Assembly: GCF_010468565.1 (NCBI RefSeq)
Contig: NZ_WUEG01000021.1
Location: 1 to 44,890 of the forward strand
Length of the DNA stretch: 44,890 bases
Direction: 5' to 3'
Source of the DNA: Allomuricauda sp. TY007
Lineage (GTDB): Bacteria; Bacteroidota; Bacteroidia; Flavobacteriales; Flavobacteriaceae
In this document: positions 24,211 through 31,392 of the stretch, one piece after another
Layout: each line of letters opens with the position of its first letter
How positions within the stretch are numbered: the first letter of the stretch is position 1
Program-made: the position numbers and the translations under genes
The notes under the pieces: generated by a model
Databases searched by the model: none
What the model was told of the DNA's origin: nothing
Seen by the model: only the letters and a program-made list of their open reading frames with translations

Positions 24211-24800
24211 TGATAGTTGGACTCACCGGAGGGATAGGAAGTGGAAAAAGTACCGTGGCCAAAATGTTCAAGGAACTTGGTATTCCTGTGTATGATTCTG
24301 ATATGGAGGCCAAAAAATTGATGGAGACATCAACAGAAGTTAAAGCAGCTATTATGGATTTGTTGGGTAAAAAGGCTTATGGCAAAGATGGTTTGAACAG
24401 GTCGCACATAGCGGATAAAGTGTTTAAGGACCCTGAGTTGCTCCAAAAACTCAACAATATTGTACATCCGGTGGTTCGAAAGCATTTTTTGGAGTGGGCC
24501 AACCGTCAAAAATCGCCCTATGTAATACAGGAAACTGCATTGATTTTTGAAAATAATGCCCAGGACAAATATGATTGTACTATCTTAGTGACAGCACCTG
24601 TAGAGACTCGGATTAAAAGAGTAATGGACAGGGATAAAGTTGAAAAGCAAGCTGTTGTTGATCGGATAAACAATCAATTGAAAGATGAACAAAAGCTCGA
24701 TTTAACCAATTTTTCAATCGAAAACCTTGAATTGGCCAAAACCAAAAGAAAGGTTAAAGAACTACACCTCAAACTTTTAGCTTTAGCATCTAAATTTTAA
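24207..24800 (+). CDS. coaE: Dephospho-CoA kinase
   Basis: A 197-residue P-loop kinase: GLTGGIGSGKST (residues 5-16), the conserved YDSDMEAKKLM, and the lid/adenine region ETALIFENN and RIKRVMDRDK. CoaE phosphorylates the 3'-hydroxyl of dephospho-CoA, the final step of coenzyme A synthesis; the earlier bifunctional enzyme coaBC is also in this window but 5.5 kb away. Its ATGATG start overlaps the YbbR-like stop. Length is standard. Confidence 0.95.
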   Translation: MMIVGLTGGIGSGKSTVAKMFKELGIPVYDSDMEAKKLMETSTEVKAAIMDLLGKKAYGKDGLNRSHIADKVFKDPELLQKLNNIVHPVVRKHFLEWANRQKSPYVIQETALIFENNAQDKYDCTILVTAPVETRIKRVMDRDKVEKQAVVDRINNQLKDEQKLDLTNFSIENLELAKTKRKVKELHLKLLALASKF

Positions 24801-24846
24801 CATTTATGTTAAGTTTTGGTTAAACGCTAAAATTACTAAATGTTAA
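24797..24846 (+). promoter_or_regulatory. Candidate response-regulator binding repeats
   Basis: TTAACATTTATGTTAA (24797-24812) is a perfect palindrome overlapping the coaE stop. GTTAA occurs at 24808, 24819 and 24842 in the same orientation: spacing of 11 and 23 bases, about one and two helical turns, as in tandem sites of OmpR/PhoB-type regulators. It lies directly before the histidine kinase gene, whose ATG (24865) is preceded by TAATTTTA resembling a -7 element. Confidence 0.4.
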
Positions 24847-24864
24847 ATTTTTAATTTTACACCA

Positions 24865-26448
24865 ATGAACAAGAAGCTATTCGTTCTTCTGGTTGTTCTT
24901 ATGAGCTTATCCCTTTTAGGGATAATTTTCGTGCAAGTTTATTGGATACGCACATCTATAAACGATAAAGAGGAACAATTCTCAAGAACAGTCACAGATA
25001 TATTGGACAAAGTAGCGAGTAGGGTGGAGAAGCGGGAGATGAAGGAATACTCGGACCGTTTGGCTTCTCTGGCGGATAGCGTTGGTGAACCTAAAAGCGC
25101 ACAATACAAAAATTTCATGTTTGTAGAACGGGATCTCAATTCTGATGAAATTCTTTTTTACTCCCATGGAATTCTTGAAGAAGATTACAATATAACCTCA
25201 GCGTTCTTTGATAATACATTAGGTGGCAAGGATACCACTACACTTAAAAACATTACAAGCCGAAGAACCAAAAGTGTTTTTAAAGAAGAGTTTGGTCTTG
25301 ATGGAAAAAGTTATAACCTAACTCCTATAGAAAAAGTAACCAATATTGGCAAGCTAAGTAGCATTGAAAAGGCCCAATGGGAGGATGTTTTTATGGAGTA
25401 CGCCAAAATTCAACCCATTCACAAACGGGTTTCCAAGCAAGAACTGGAACTGCTCCTTAGCCAAGAACTAAAAAACAGGAACATAGATATAGACTATGAA
25501 TATGGGGTATACAGCCAAGGTTACCCTACCAAGGTACGGTCTAGGAAATTTAAATTTTCCAGTTCCAAAATGTACAAGGCACCCATTTTTAAGGATAGTG
25601 AAGGCATGTCCAACTTTTCGCTATTGCTAACATTCCCTAGTATGGAGCGCTACATATTTGGTTCGGTAATGGGAATGGCATTACTATCACTGGTTTTTAC
25701 ATTGGTGATTATGCTAGCATACTCTAGCGCCATTTACCAATTGATCAAACAAAAGCGCATCTCTGAAATCAAGTCCGATTTCATCAATAATATGACGCAT
25801 GAGTTCAAAACGCCCATTGCGACCATAAATTTGGCGGTAGAGGCAATTCGAAATCCAAAATCCATTGAGGACAAGGAAAAAGTGTTGCGTTATTTGGGCA
25901 TGATTCGAGATGAGAACAAACGTATGCATGCACAGGTGGAAAATGTTCTGAGAATATCCAAATTGGAAAAAAACCAGTTGGACATTAGTAAGGACAGGGT
26001 CAATATGCACGATATCATTACTGACGCCATCGCCCATATTGAACTGATTGTACAGGATAGGGGAGGATATGCAAACGCCCACCTTGATGCAGAACGGTCG
26101 GAAGTATTGGCGAACGATATGCACATGACCAATGTAATGGTGAACATTCTGGACAATGCGGTAAAGTATTCACCAGAAACACCTAAAATTGATGTATACA
26201 CCGAAGTGGTGAAAAATAGCATCATTATAAAAGTGCAGGATCAAGGAGCAGGAATGAGCAAGGCAGTGCTCAAAAAAGTATTTGAAAAATTTTACCGGGA
26301 ACATACCGGCGACATACATAACGTTAAAGGCCACGGATTAGGATTGGCCTACGTAAAACGAATTATAGATGATCATCAAGGTGAAGTTTATGCAGAAAGT
26401 GAAAAAGGAAAAGGAAGCACCTTCTTTATTAAACTACCTTTAATTTAA
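24865..26448 (+). CDS. Sensor histidine kinase, RprX-like
   Basis: A 527-residue membrane kinase: first membrane helix at residues 5-27, a roughly 240-residue extracytoplasmic sensor region with no recognised domain, a second helix near 268-290, then a HisKA box NNMTHEFKTPIATIN (phospho-acceptor His312), N box VNILDNAVKYS, G1 QDQGAGMSK, F box and G2 HGLGLAYVKRI. No HAMP domain is evident between the second helix and the H box. Gene pairing and architecture resemble RprX of Bacteroides. The response regulator follows after nine bases, so they form an operon. The stimulus is unknown. Confidence 0.92.
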   Translation: MNKKLFVLLVVLMSLSLLGIIFVQVYWIRTSINDKEEQFSRTVTDILDKVASRVEKREMKEYSDRLASLADSVGEPKSAQYKNFMFVERDLNSDEILFYSHGILEEDYNITSAFFDNTLGGKDTTTLKNITSRRTKSVFKEEFGLDGKSYNLTPIEKVTNIGKLSSIEKAQWEDVFMEYAKIQPIHKRVSKQELELLLSQELKNRNIDIDYEYGVYSQGYPTKVRSRKFKFSSSKMYKAPIFKDSEGMSNFSLLLTFPSMERYIFGSVMGMALLSLVFTLVIMLAYSSAIYQLIKQKRISEIKSDFINNMTHEFKTPIATINLAVEAIRNPKSIEDKEKVLRYLGMIRDENKRMHAQVENVLRISKLEKNQLDISKDRVNMHDIITDAIAHIELIVQDRGGYANAHLDAERSEVLANDMHMTNVMVNILDNAVKYSPETPKIDVYTEVVKNSIIIKVQDQGAGMSKAVLKKVFEKFYREHTGDIHNVKGHGLGLAYVKRIIDDHQGEVYAESEKGKGSTFFIKLPLI

Positions 26449-26457
26449 AAGCAAACT

Positions 26458-27174
26458 ATGGAAACAGAGAAAAAGAAGATACTATTGGTAGAGGATGACC
26501 CAAATTTTGGAATTGTCCTGAAAGATTATTTGAATATGAACGACTTTGATGTTGTTCTGGCCAAAAACGGAATGGAAGGTTTTGAGAAGTTCAAAAAAGA
26601 CAACTACGATGTCTGTATTTTGGACGTAATGATGCCTTATAAGGATGGATTTACCTTGGCAAAGGAAATCCGTGAAAAGAACGAAAACGTTCCGATTATC
26701 TTTCTTACTGCCAAGACCATGAAAGAGGATGTTCTAAAAGGTTACAAAGCTGGAGCTGACGATTACCTGAACAAACCTTTCGATTCTGAGGTCTTACTAA
26801 TGAAGTTGAAGGCTATCCTTCAAAGAAAAGCTTCAAGTTCTTTGGCCGATAGCAAACAATTTGAATTCGAAATCGGAAATTTCCATTTAAACTCCAAACT
26901 TCGTTTTTTAAAATATAAGGAAGAAGAGCCCATCAAACTATCTCCAAAAGAGAACGAGCTGTTACGTTTGTTGGCACTTCACGAAAACGATTTGATGCCA
27001 AGGGAACTGGCGTTGACCAAAATCTGGAGGGACGACAACTACTTTACTTCCAGAAGTATGGATGTTTATATCGCCAAGTTGAGAAAATACCTCAAAAAAG
27101 ACGATTTGGTGGAAATCCTGAACATTCATGGTGAAGGATTTAGGCTTGTGGTAAAAGCTGAAAACGAGCAGTAG
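26458..27174 (+). CDS. OmpR-family response regulator, RprY-like
   Basis: A 238-residue regulator with a receiver domain (acid pair Asp13/Asp14, phospho-acceptor Asp56 in CILDVMMP, the Thr in FLTAK and the Lys in LNKPF) and a C-terminal winged helix containing LSPKENELLRLLALHEND and the recognition segment TSRSMDVYIAKLRKYL. It is the partner of the kinase just upstream and very likely a DNA-binding transcription factor. The GTTAA repeats upstream of the operon are candidate autoregulatory sites. Its stop is followed by the accessory zone. Confidence 0.95.
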   Translation: METEKKKILLVEDDPNFGIVLKDYLNMNDFDVVLAKNGMEGFEKFKKDNYDVCILDVMMPYKDGFTLAKEIREKNENVPIIFLTAKTMKEDVLKGYKAGADDYLNKPFDSEVLLMKLKAILQRKASSSLADSKQFEFEIGNFHLNSKLRFLKYKEEEPIKLSPKENELLRLLALHENDLMPRELALTKIWRDDNYFTSRSMDVYIAKLRKYLKKDDLVEILNIHGEGFRLVVKAENEQ

Positions 27175-27191
27175 AACAAATTTCTCTTGTT

Positions 27192-27263
27192 GGCGCGAGC
27201 CTCATGGCTCGTGCCATAATTAAGTGAAAAAGACAGCGTAGGCACAAGCATGATGCTTGCACC
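27192..27263. repeat. REPIN-like inverted pair of palindromes
   Basis: Two 23-24 bp hairpin units in opposite orientation flank a 25-bp spacer. Unit one (27192-27215) has stem GAGCC/GGCTC around TCAT with ends GGCGC and GTGCC; unit two (27241-27263) has stem CAAGCAT/ATGCTTG with ends GGCAC and GCACC. Reverse-complemented, unit two aligns with unit one, and stem differences (G-C against A-T) are compensated on both sides, so hairpin formation appears conserved. This is the layout of REPINs mobilised by RAYT transposases. No RAYT gene is in the window. Confidence 0.7.
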
Positions 27264-27284
27264 AGCGAGGGGAGTAGTCTAATT

Positions 27285-27637
27285 ACAGTCGCTCCATATG
27301 GGGGCACAGCAAAGTTAACTTATTTGAATTCATTGGTATTTGGAAATAGCTTTGCTGATTCTCCAGAAATTGATGATGTTGTGTGGGGTAAAGTACTTGC
27401 TACTGATAAATTATCATCATTAATGTTCAAGACAAAGCCTATTCAGTCTACTAATAACTTTTTACTCATAGTGATCAAAATAGATTAAATGCGATCATTC
27501 TGAGGTTTACAAGACCTGAGCCGCTAAACAAAAAAAAGGCTGGTTATTTGGATGCCTATTTTGCGTCCAAACTTAATCCAAGTAATTTTAACAGCTTAGA
27601 TTTAGGAAACCTACAACACCTTTCTTTTTTTCGTTAA
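27285..27637 (+). pseudogene. Frameshifted coding remnant, unknown protein
   Basis: Frame one reads TVAPYGGTAKLTYLNSLVFG and on to LLIVIKID with a stop at 27486. A second frame overlaps from about 27467 (HSDQNRLNAIILRFTRPEPL) and continues to a stop at 27635 (LGNLQHLSFFR). Together they look like one protein of about 115 residues broken by a single-base indel near 27440-27470. The beginning is missing, running into the REPIN-like repeat. I do not recognise a family. Codon choice looks protein-like, but this rests on reading alone. Confidence 0.45.
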
Positions 27638-27705
27638 TTTGTAGAGCTAGTTAGTCAAAAACAAAACAGAATTATGTTTCGAAATGGAAGATATATTATA
27701 AACAA

Positions 27706-28173
27706 ATGACAATGCATTTAAGCAACAACCTTTTAAAATACGTAATTGTAGTTGGGATTATGAGCAATTGTGTAGCTACTGATAAATTTCAAGAAGGTGG
27801 TTCACTGAGAGGTGATTGGTATATTTCTAAAAATACGATTGACCATCAATTTTCATATCAAGAAGTATTCTTTGATGGAAAAGAAGTACATTTCTTTGTC
27901 TCTGAAGTATTAGATTTTAGGATACCAATCGACTATTCTTTTTCTGGAGGAAAACTACATTTTTTGAAAAATCAAAGGATGGATACGGTTAATTCATTTG
28001 AGGTACATTTTTATAATGATAGTTTTAGGTTAATTACTGAAGAAGGCGAAATAGAATATTCCAAGATTTTTGGGGAAAACACCCTGTCAAAATTATTTTC
28101 AAATGGAATATCTAGAGAGAAATTTGAATCCTCATTTATAGAAAGAAGAAATGGAAATCATGGTAATAACTAG
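27706..28173 (+). CDS. Hypothetical exported protein, AT-rich orphan
   Basis: A 155-residue ORF with an N-terminal hydrophobic segment (LKYVIVVGIMSN) followed by Cys22; the context MSNC is a poor lipobox because of Asn before the cysteine, so lipoprotein status is uncertain. The remainder is beta-rich with alternating aromatic residues (SYQEVFFDGKEVHFFVSEVL, FEVHFYNDSFRLITEEGEIEY) and looks like a lipocalin-like or small beta-sandwich fold. It is more AT-rich than the flanking operons and lies between a pseudogene and an IS remnant, which suggests acquired DNA. No family recognised. Confidence 0.55.
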   Translation: MTMHLSNNLLKYVIVVGIMSNCVATDKFQEGGSLRGDWYISKNTIDHQFSYQEVFFDGKEVHFFVSEVLDFRIPIDYSFSGGKLHFLKNQRMDTVNSFEVHFYNDSFRLITEEGEIEYSKIFGENTLSKLFSNGISREKFESSFIERRNGNHGNN

Positions 28174-28398
28174 CTAGTAGTTTTAAGAAGTAAGTTTTCA
28201 AGTAAAATTCGATCATTTAGTAAAACATTAATTTTAACACAATATCCAATAATCAACAGCAACTCATTTTGGTAATGTAGTAAAATAGTTGTTTTACCAA
28301 TTTTTGAATTTAAATAATTAAAAACAAGTATTTTGGATGCTTTTCGGATACTGGTTTTTGTCGTTGTATGGGGTTCTTTGTAACAAGAACATTCATTA

Positions 28399-28417
28399 AA
28401 CCTTATGATATAAGGTT
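28399..28417. repeat. Hairpin upstream of the IS remnant
   Basis: AACCTTAT and ATAAGGTT form a perfect 8-bp stem with the three-base loop GAT, 27 bases before the transposase fragment. Just upstream GTTCTT/AAGAAC (28373-28390 region) gives a second small hairpin. They may be part of the IS left end or regulate the transposase. The rest of 28174-28398 is AT-rich with no gene seen. Confidence 0.45.
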
Positions 28418-28443
28418 TCTTCTTACCATCGTGTAGTGGATTA

Positions 28444-28788
28444 GTGGATGGAAAAAAACGCTGCCCCAACTGTAATGGATATGCCATAAAGAATGGAAAA
28501 CAAAAAGGCAATCAGCGCTACAAGTGCAAACTATGCCAAAAATCGTTTCAACTACAATACCATTTTAAAGCCTATGAGCCCCAAGTGGATCCACTTATTA
28601 AAACGTTGTTAAAAGAAGGTTGTGGGGTGCGGGGCATTTCAAGAATCTTGGGGATTTCTCCCAAAACAGTACTCACCAGAACAATAAAAATAAGTAAGTG
28701 TATAAAGTCGCCATGCATAGCAAAGCACGGTTGCATTTACGAAGTTGATGAGCTTTGGAGTTTTATAGGGCAAAAGACCGAACTTTGA
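28444..28788 (+). pseudogene. IS1-type transposase, N-terminal fragment
   Basis: The 114-residue frame shows the IS1 N-terminal zinc finger (CPNCNGYAIKNGKQKGNQRYKC with CKLC), a helix-turn-helix (GVRGISRILGISPKTVLTR) and the beginning of the catalytic domain, YEVDELWSFIG. It breaks off right after this first catalytic aspartate region: the last residues and the stop codon come from a palindromic repeat starting at 28778. The C-terminal half with the remaining DDE residues and the right end of the element are missing, so it cannot transpose by itself. The start is probably GTG 28444, though the frame is open slightly upstream. Confidence 0.85.
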
Positions 28789-28848
28789 TTCGGAATCCCA
28801 TACGAGTGAGACCCTGAAGCCAGTTCGTTCAGGGTGACGAGATTTTCC
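28778..28848 (+). mobile_element. Truncated MITE/REP-like element at the IS junction
   Basis: From CCGAACTT through TTCGGAATCCCATA, GAGTGAGACCCTGAA and CAGGGTGACGAGATTTTCC the sequence follows the left half of the 121-bp elements of island 2. The first six bases (GTCATT) are absent, so the element is joined to the broken transposase at that point. Confidence 0.65.
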
Positions 28849-29151
28849 AAATTCCCTTCGGCTAGACTCAGGATAAACTAAAGTCGAAACGTCGGAAGTC
28901 AGTTTGCAATAACTCAATAACTGAATAACGCACATAGTAACTCCTAACTCTGAACTAACTTGAGTCTTTGCTCTTGTTTCTCTTCTCTCTTTTGACACGA
29001 ATTACACCAATTGCTCGAATCTCTTGTTAAATGTCGTTTTGATCTATCACCTTGAGCCCTTCGGCTACGCTAGGATAAACTAAAGTAAAAACCCATTGAT
29101 TATCAATATGTTTAAGATTATCGGCTGTAATCGTACTAACCAAATCAGAAT
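28789..29151. repeat. Decayed repeat stretch
   Basis: No gene seen. The word CCCTTCGGCTA followed by AGGATAAACTAAAGT occurs twice in direct orientation (28854-28886 and 29057-29087). Between them are island-type words: CGTCGGAAGTCAGTTTGC, CAATAACTGAATAAC, CTCCTAACTCTGAAC and TTTGACACGAATTACACC. It is a small third copy of the mosaic found in islands 1 and 2. Confidence 0.7.
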
Positions 29152-29643
29152 TTAAAGCTTTTTCATGATCTCCTCAACAATCTTTTTTGGTGGGTGCTCT
29201 ATGGAAACGGTAATTGCTTTGGATGGGGGTTCCAGTGTATCAAATTGTGATTGCAAAAGTTGAGCACTCATAAAATGCCCTTTTCTTTTGTTCAATCTAG
29301 ATTGTATTAATTTAAAAGACCCGTTCAAATAAACAAAGGCCATATTATCCCCCATACCTGCACGTAAAATGCTCCTGTAGTTCTTTTTTAGTGCGGAACA
29401 AGCAATTATGGCACCCTTGTCCCGATGTTTTACGGCCAATTTATTGAGCTGTATCAACCATTCCTTACGATCATCGTCATTTAGAGGGTTCCCAGAGCTC
29501 ATTTTTTTTATGTTCGCTTCGGGATGAAAGTTATCACCATCGTAAAATGGTCGGGACAGTTTTTGTGAAAGTAGTTTTCCGATTTCTGTTTTTCCGGAGC
29601 CACTCACTCCCATAACTACTATCACTGTTTTACCGTTAGGCAT
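29152..29643 (-). CDS. gntK: Gluconokinase
   Basis: A 163-residue P-loop kinase with Walker A MGVSGSGKTEIG, the sugar-acid binding FYDGDNFHPEANIKKMSSG, NDDDRKEWL, and the CSALKKNYRSILR and RKGHFM segments specific to thermoresistant-type gluconokinases. It phosphorylates D-gluconate to 6-phosphogluconate. It is the last gene of an eight-gene minus-strand run and overlaps miaA by eight bases. No gluconate permease gene adjoins it; the GntP-type permease lies 14 kb away in another transcript. Shikimate kinase is excluded by the DGDNFHP motif. Confidence 0.9.
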   Translation of the reverse strand: MPNGKTVIVVMGVSGSGKTEIGKLLSQKLSRPFYDGDNFHPEANIKKMSSGNPLNDDDRKEWLIQLNKLAVKHRDKGAIIACSALKKNYRSILRAGMGDNMAFVYLNGSFKLIQSRLNKRKGHFMSAQLLQSQFDTLEPPSKAITVSIEHPPKKIVEEIMKKL

Positions 29644-30559
29644 AAAGGTTGGTTTTTAGTTGGTCTGTAACCATTTGTAGTACCTGGTTTGGCTCACCAT
29701 CATAAGGCACCCAAAAAATAGCTTCATTTTTGCGCAACCATGTAAGCTGCCGCTTTGCAAATCGTCTTGTGTTTTTTTTAATTTCTGAAACAGCAAAGTC
29801 TAAACTGCAATGCCCACCAATATATTCAAAAAGTTCTTTGTAACCAACTGTTTGCAAGGCATTCAGTTTTCTGTACGGATATAGTTTTTTTGCTTCCTCC
29901 AGCAATCCTGTCTTCATCATAAGATCTACTCTGGCATTTATCCGTTCATAAATAATTTCCCTTGGTGCTTCAATGCCAATATAAAGCGTTTTGAACCCCC
30001 TTTTGGCTTTGGGTTGGCCCAAGAAAAAAGAGTAAGGTTTGTTGGCGGCTACGCACACCTCCAAAGCTCTAATCAGCCTATGTGGGTTGTCCCGATCAAC
30101 AATTTTGTAATAGTCGGGATCTCTTTGCTTCAATTCTTTTTGAAGACTTTCCAATCCTTCCTCCTGTAGTTTTTGATTCAACAATTCCCTTATTTTCGGG
30201 TCAACCTCCGGGAATTTGTCCAATCCGGATACAACCGCATCAACATAAAGCCCACTACCGCCAACCATTACGGCAATATCTTTTTTTTGAAATAAACCAT
30301 CCAATAGCTTAATGGCTTCCTTCTCAAAATCACCAACGGAATAGGGTTCAAAAATACTTTTGTGCTGTATAAAATGATGGGGTGCCTCGTTCAATTCCTC
30401 TTTGGACGGAACAGCCGTCCCTATTTCCATTTCCTTAAAAAACTGTCTGGAGTCGGCGGAGATTATTTCAGCACCAAAGTGCTTTGCCAATTGGATTCCA
30501 AGTGAGGTTTTCCCAATAGCGGTAGGCCCTACCACAGCTAATAAAACTTTTGCGCTCAT
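29636..30559 (-). CDS. miaA: tRNA dimethylallyltransferase MiaA
   Basis: Start taken at ATG 30559, whose ATGA overlaps the stop of the channel gene (307 residues); an upstream TTG is less likely. The enzyme isopentenylates A37 of tRNAs that read codons starting with U. Seen are the P-loop VVGPTAIGKTSLG, the SADSRQFFKEMEIGTA motif, PHHFI, VMVGGSGLYVDAV, and ALQTVGYKEL near the C terminus. Length is standard. Overlap with gntK downstream indicates translational coupling. Confidence 0.96.
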   Translation of the reverse strand: MSAKVLLAVVGPTAIGKTSLGIQLAKHFGAEIISADSRQFFKEMEIGTAVPSKEELNEAPHHFIQHKSIFEPYSVGDFEKEAIKLLDGLFQKKDIAVMVGGSGLYVDAVVSGLDKFPEVDPKIRELLNQKLQEEGLESLQKELKQRDPDYYKIVDRDNPHRLIRALEVCVAANKPYSFFLGQPKAKRGFKTLYIGIEAPREIIYERINARVDLMMKTGLLEEAKKLYPYRKLNALQTVGYKELFEYIGGHCSLDFAVSEIKKNTRRFAKRQLTWLRKNEAIFWVPYDGEPNQVLQMVTDQLKTNLYA

Positions 30560-31389
30560 AATAGATGTCCACAATTATAGCAATGGGAGGCATCATCCCG
30601 ATGTCCTTCTGCACCACAGCTGGGACAAGCTTGTGTATTTAAATGTACTGCCGACCTGTTGTTTTTCTTGCTTTGGGCAAATTCCGCAGTAACGATTCCG
30701 GTAGGTACTGCAATGATACCATAACCGAGTATCATAATCACCGTTGCCAAAAACTGGCCTAGATTTGTTTGGGGTGCAATGTCTCCGTACCCTACCGTGG
30801 TGAGCGTTACAATGGTCCAATAAATGCTTTTGGGAATGCTGGTGAAGCCAGATTCATCACCTTCCACAATATACATAATGGTTCCCAAGATTACGGATAA
30901 GATCAAAACTACATAGATGAATACGGCAATTTTGGCACGACTTGCTTTTAAGGCTGACTGCAGTTGGGAAGCTTCGCCTATAAACTTTACCAGTTTCAAA
31001 ATCCTGAAAATCCGTAGCAAACGGAAGGCCCGAACGGCAAGTAAAACTTGGGAACCAGCCAAAAGATAGGAGAGGTATAGTGGTATGGTGGACAGGAAAT
31101 CTATGATTCCGTAAAAACTAAAGACGTATTTTAAAGGTTTTTTAATACTGATCAGTCGCGCAATGTACTCTATGGTGAAAAAAATGGTCACCACCCATTC
31201 CAATATCAAAAGGGTACGGTGGTACTTGGCATCAAAATCATCTATGCTTTCCAACATCACCAAAATAACGCTGATGATGATCAGGATAAATAGTACAATG
31301 TCAAACAACTTGCCCGATGGAGTGTCCGCTTCATAAATAACTTCATGAAGTTTGTTTTTCCATTTAGATTGTGGCTTGTATGCTTTCAA
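30556..31389 (-). CDS. Voltage-gated-type potassium channel with C-terminal zinc ribbon
   Basis: A 277-residue six-helix channel: S1-S3 at about residues 28-115, an S4 sensor with regularly spaced arginines (VRAFRLLRIFRILKLVKF), S5, the pore loop with selectivity filter TVGYGD (residues 198-203) and S6. The cytosolic tail ends in a short zinc ribbon, CPSCG ... CYNCGHLL (about 255-277). The filter identifies K+ selectivity. The tail lacks RCK/TrkA domains, so gating by voltage is likely. It overlaps miaA by four bases and follows the exonuclease gene after three, an unusual place for a channel. Confidence 0.9.
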   Translation of the reverse strand: MKAYKPQSKWKNKLHEVIYEADTPSGKLFDIVLFILIIISVILVMLESIDDFDAKYHRTLLILEWVVTIFFTIEYIARLISIKKPLKYVFSFYGIIDFLSTIPLYLSYLLAGSQVLLAVRAFRLLRIFRILKLVKFIGEASQLQSALKASRAKIAVFIYVVLILSVILGTIMYIVEGDESGFTSIPKSIYWTIVTLTTVGYGDIAPQTNLGQFLATVIMILGYGIIAVPTGIVTAEFAQSKKNNRSAVHLNTQACPSCGAEGHRDDASHCYNCGHLL

Positions 31390-31392
31390 TGA

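Larger units (their letters stand above)
27175..27705. other. Intergenic accessory zone: REPIN-like pair and pseudogene
   Basis: This 531-bp gap contains a pair of inverted palindromes (27192-27263) and a frameshifted coding remnant (27285-27637). The rest, up to the lipoprotein-like gene, is AT-rich leader sequence. No complete gene. Confidence 0.75.

Noticed and set aside
28170..28511. Minus-strand 113-codon frame over the IS upstream region
   Set aside because: It overlaps the transposase start and hairpins, is AT-driven, and has no recognisable features.
29152..30559. gntK and the GntP permease as one gluconate system
   Set aside because: They lie 14 kb apart in separate transcripts with different neighbours.
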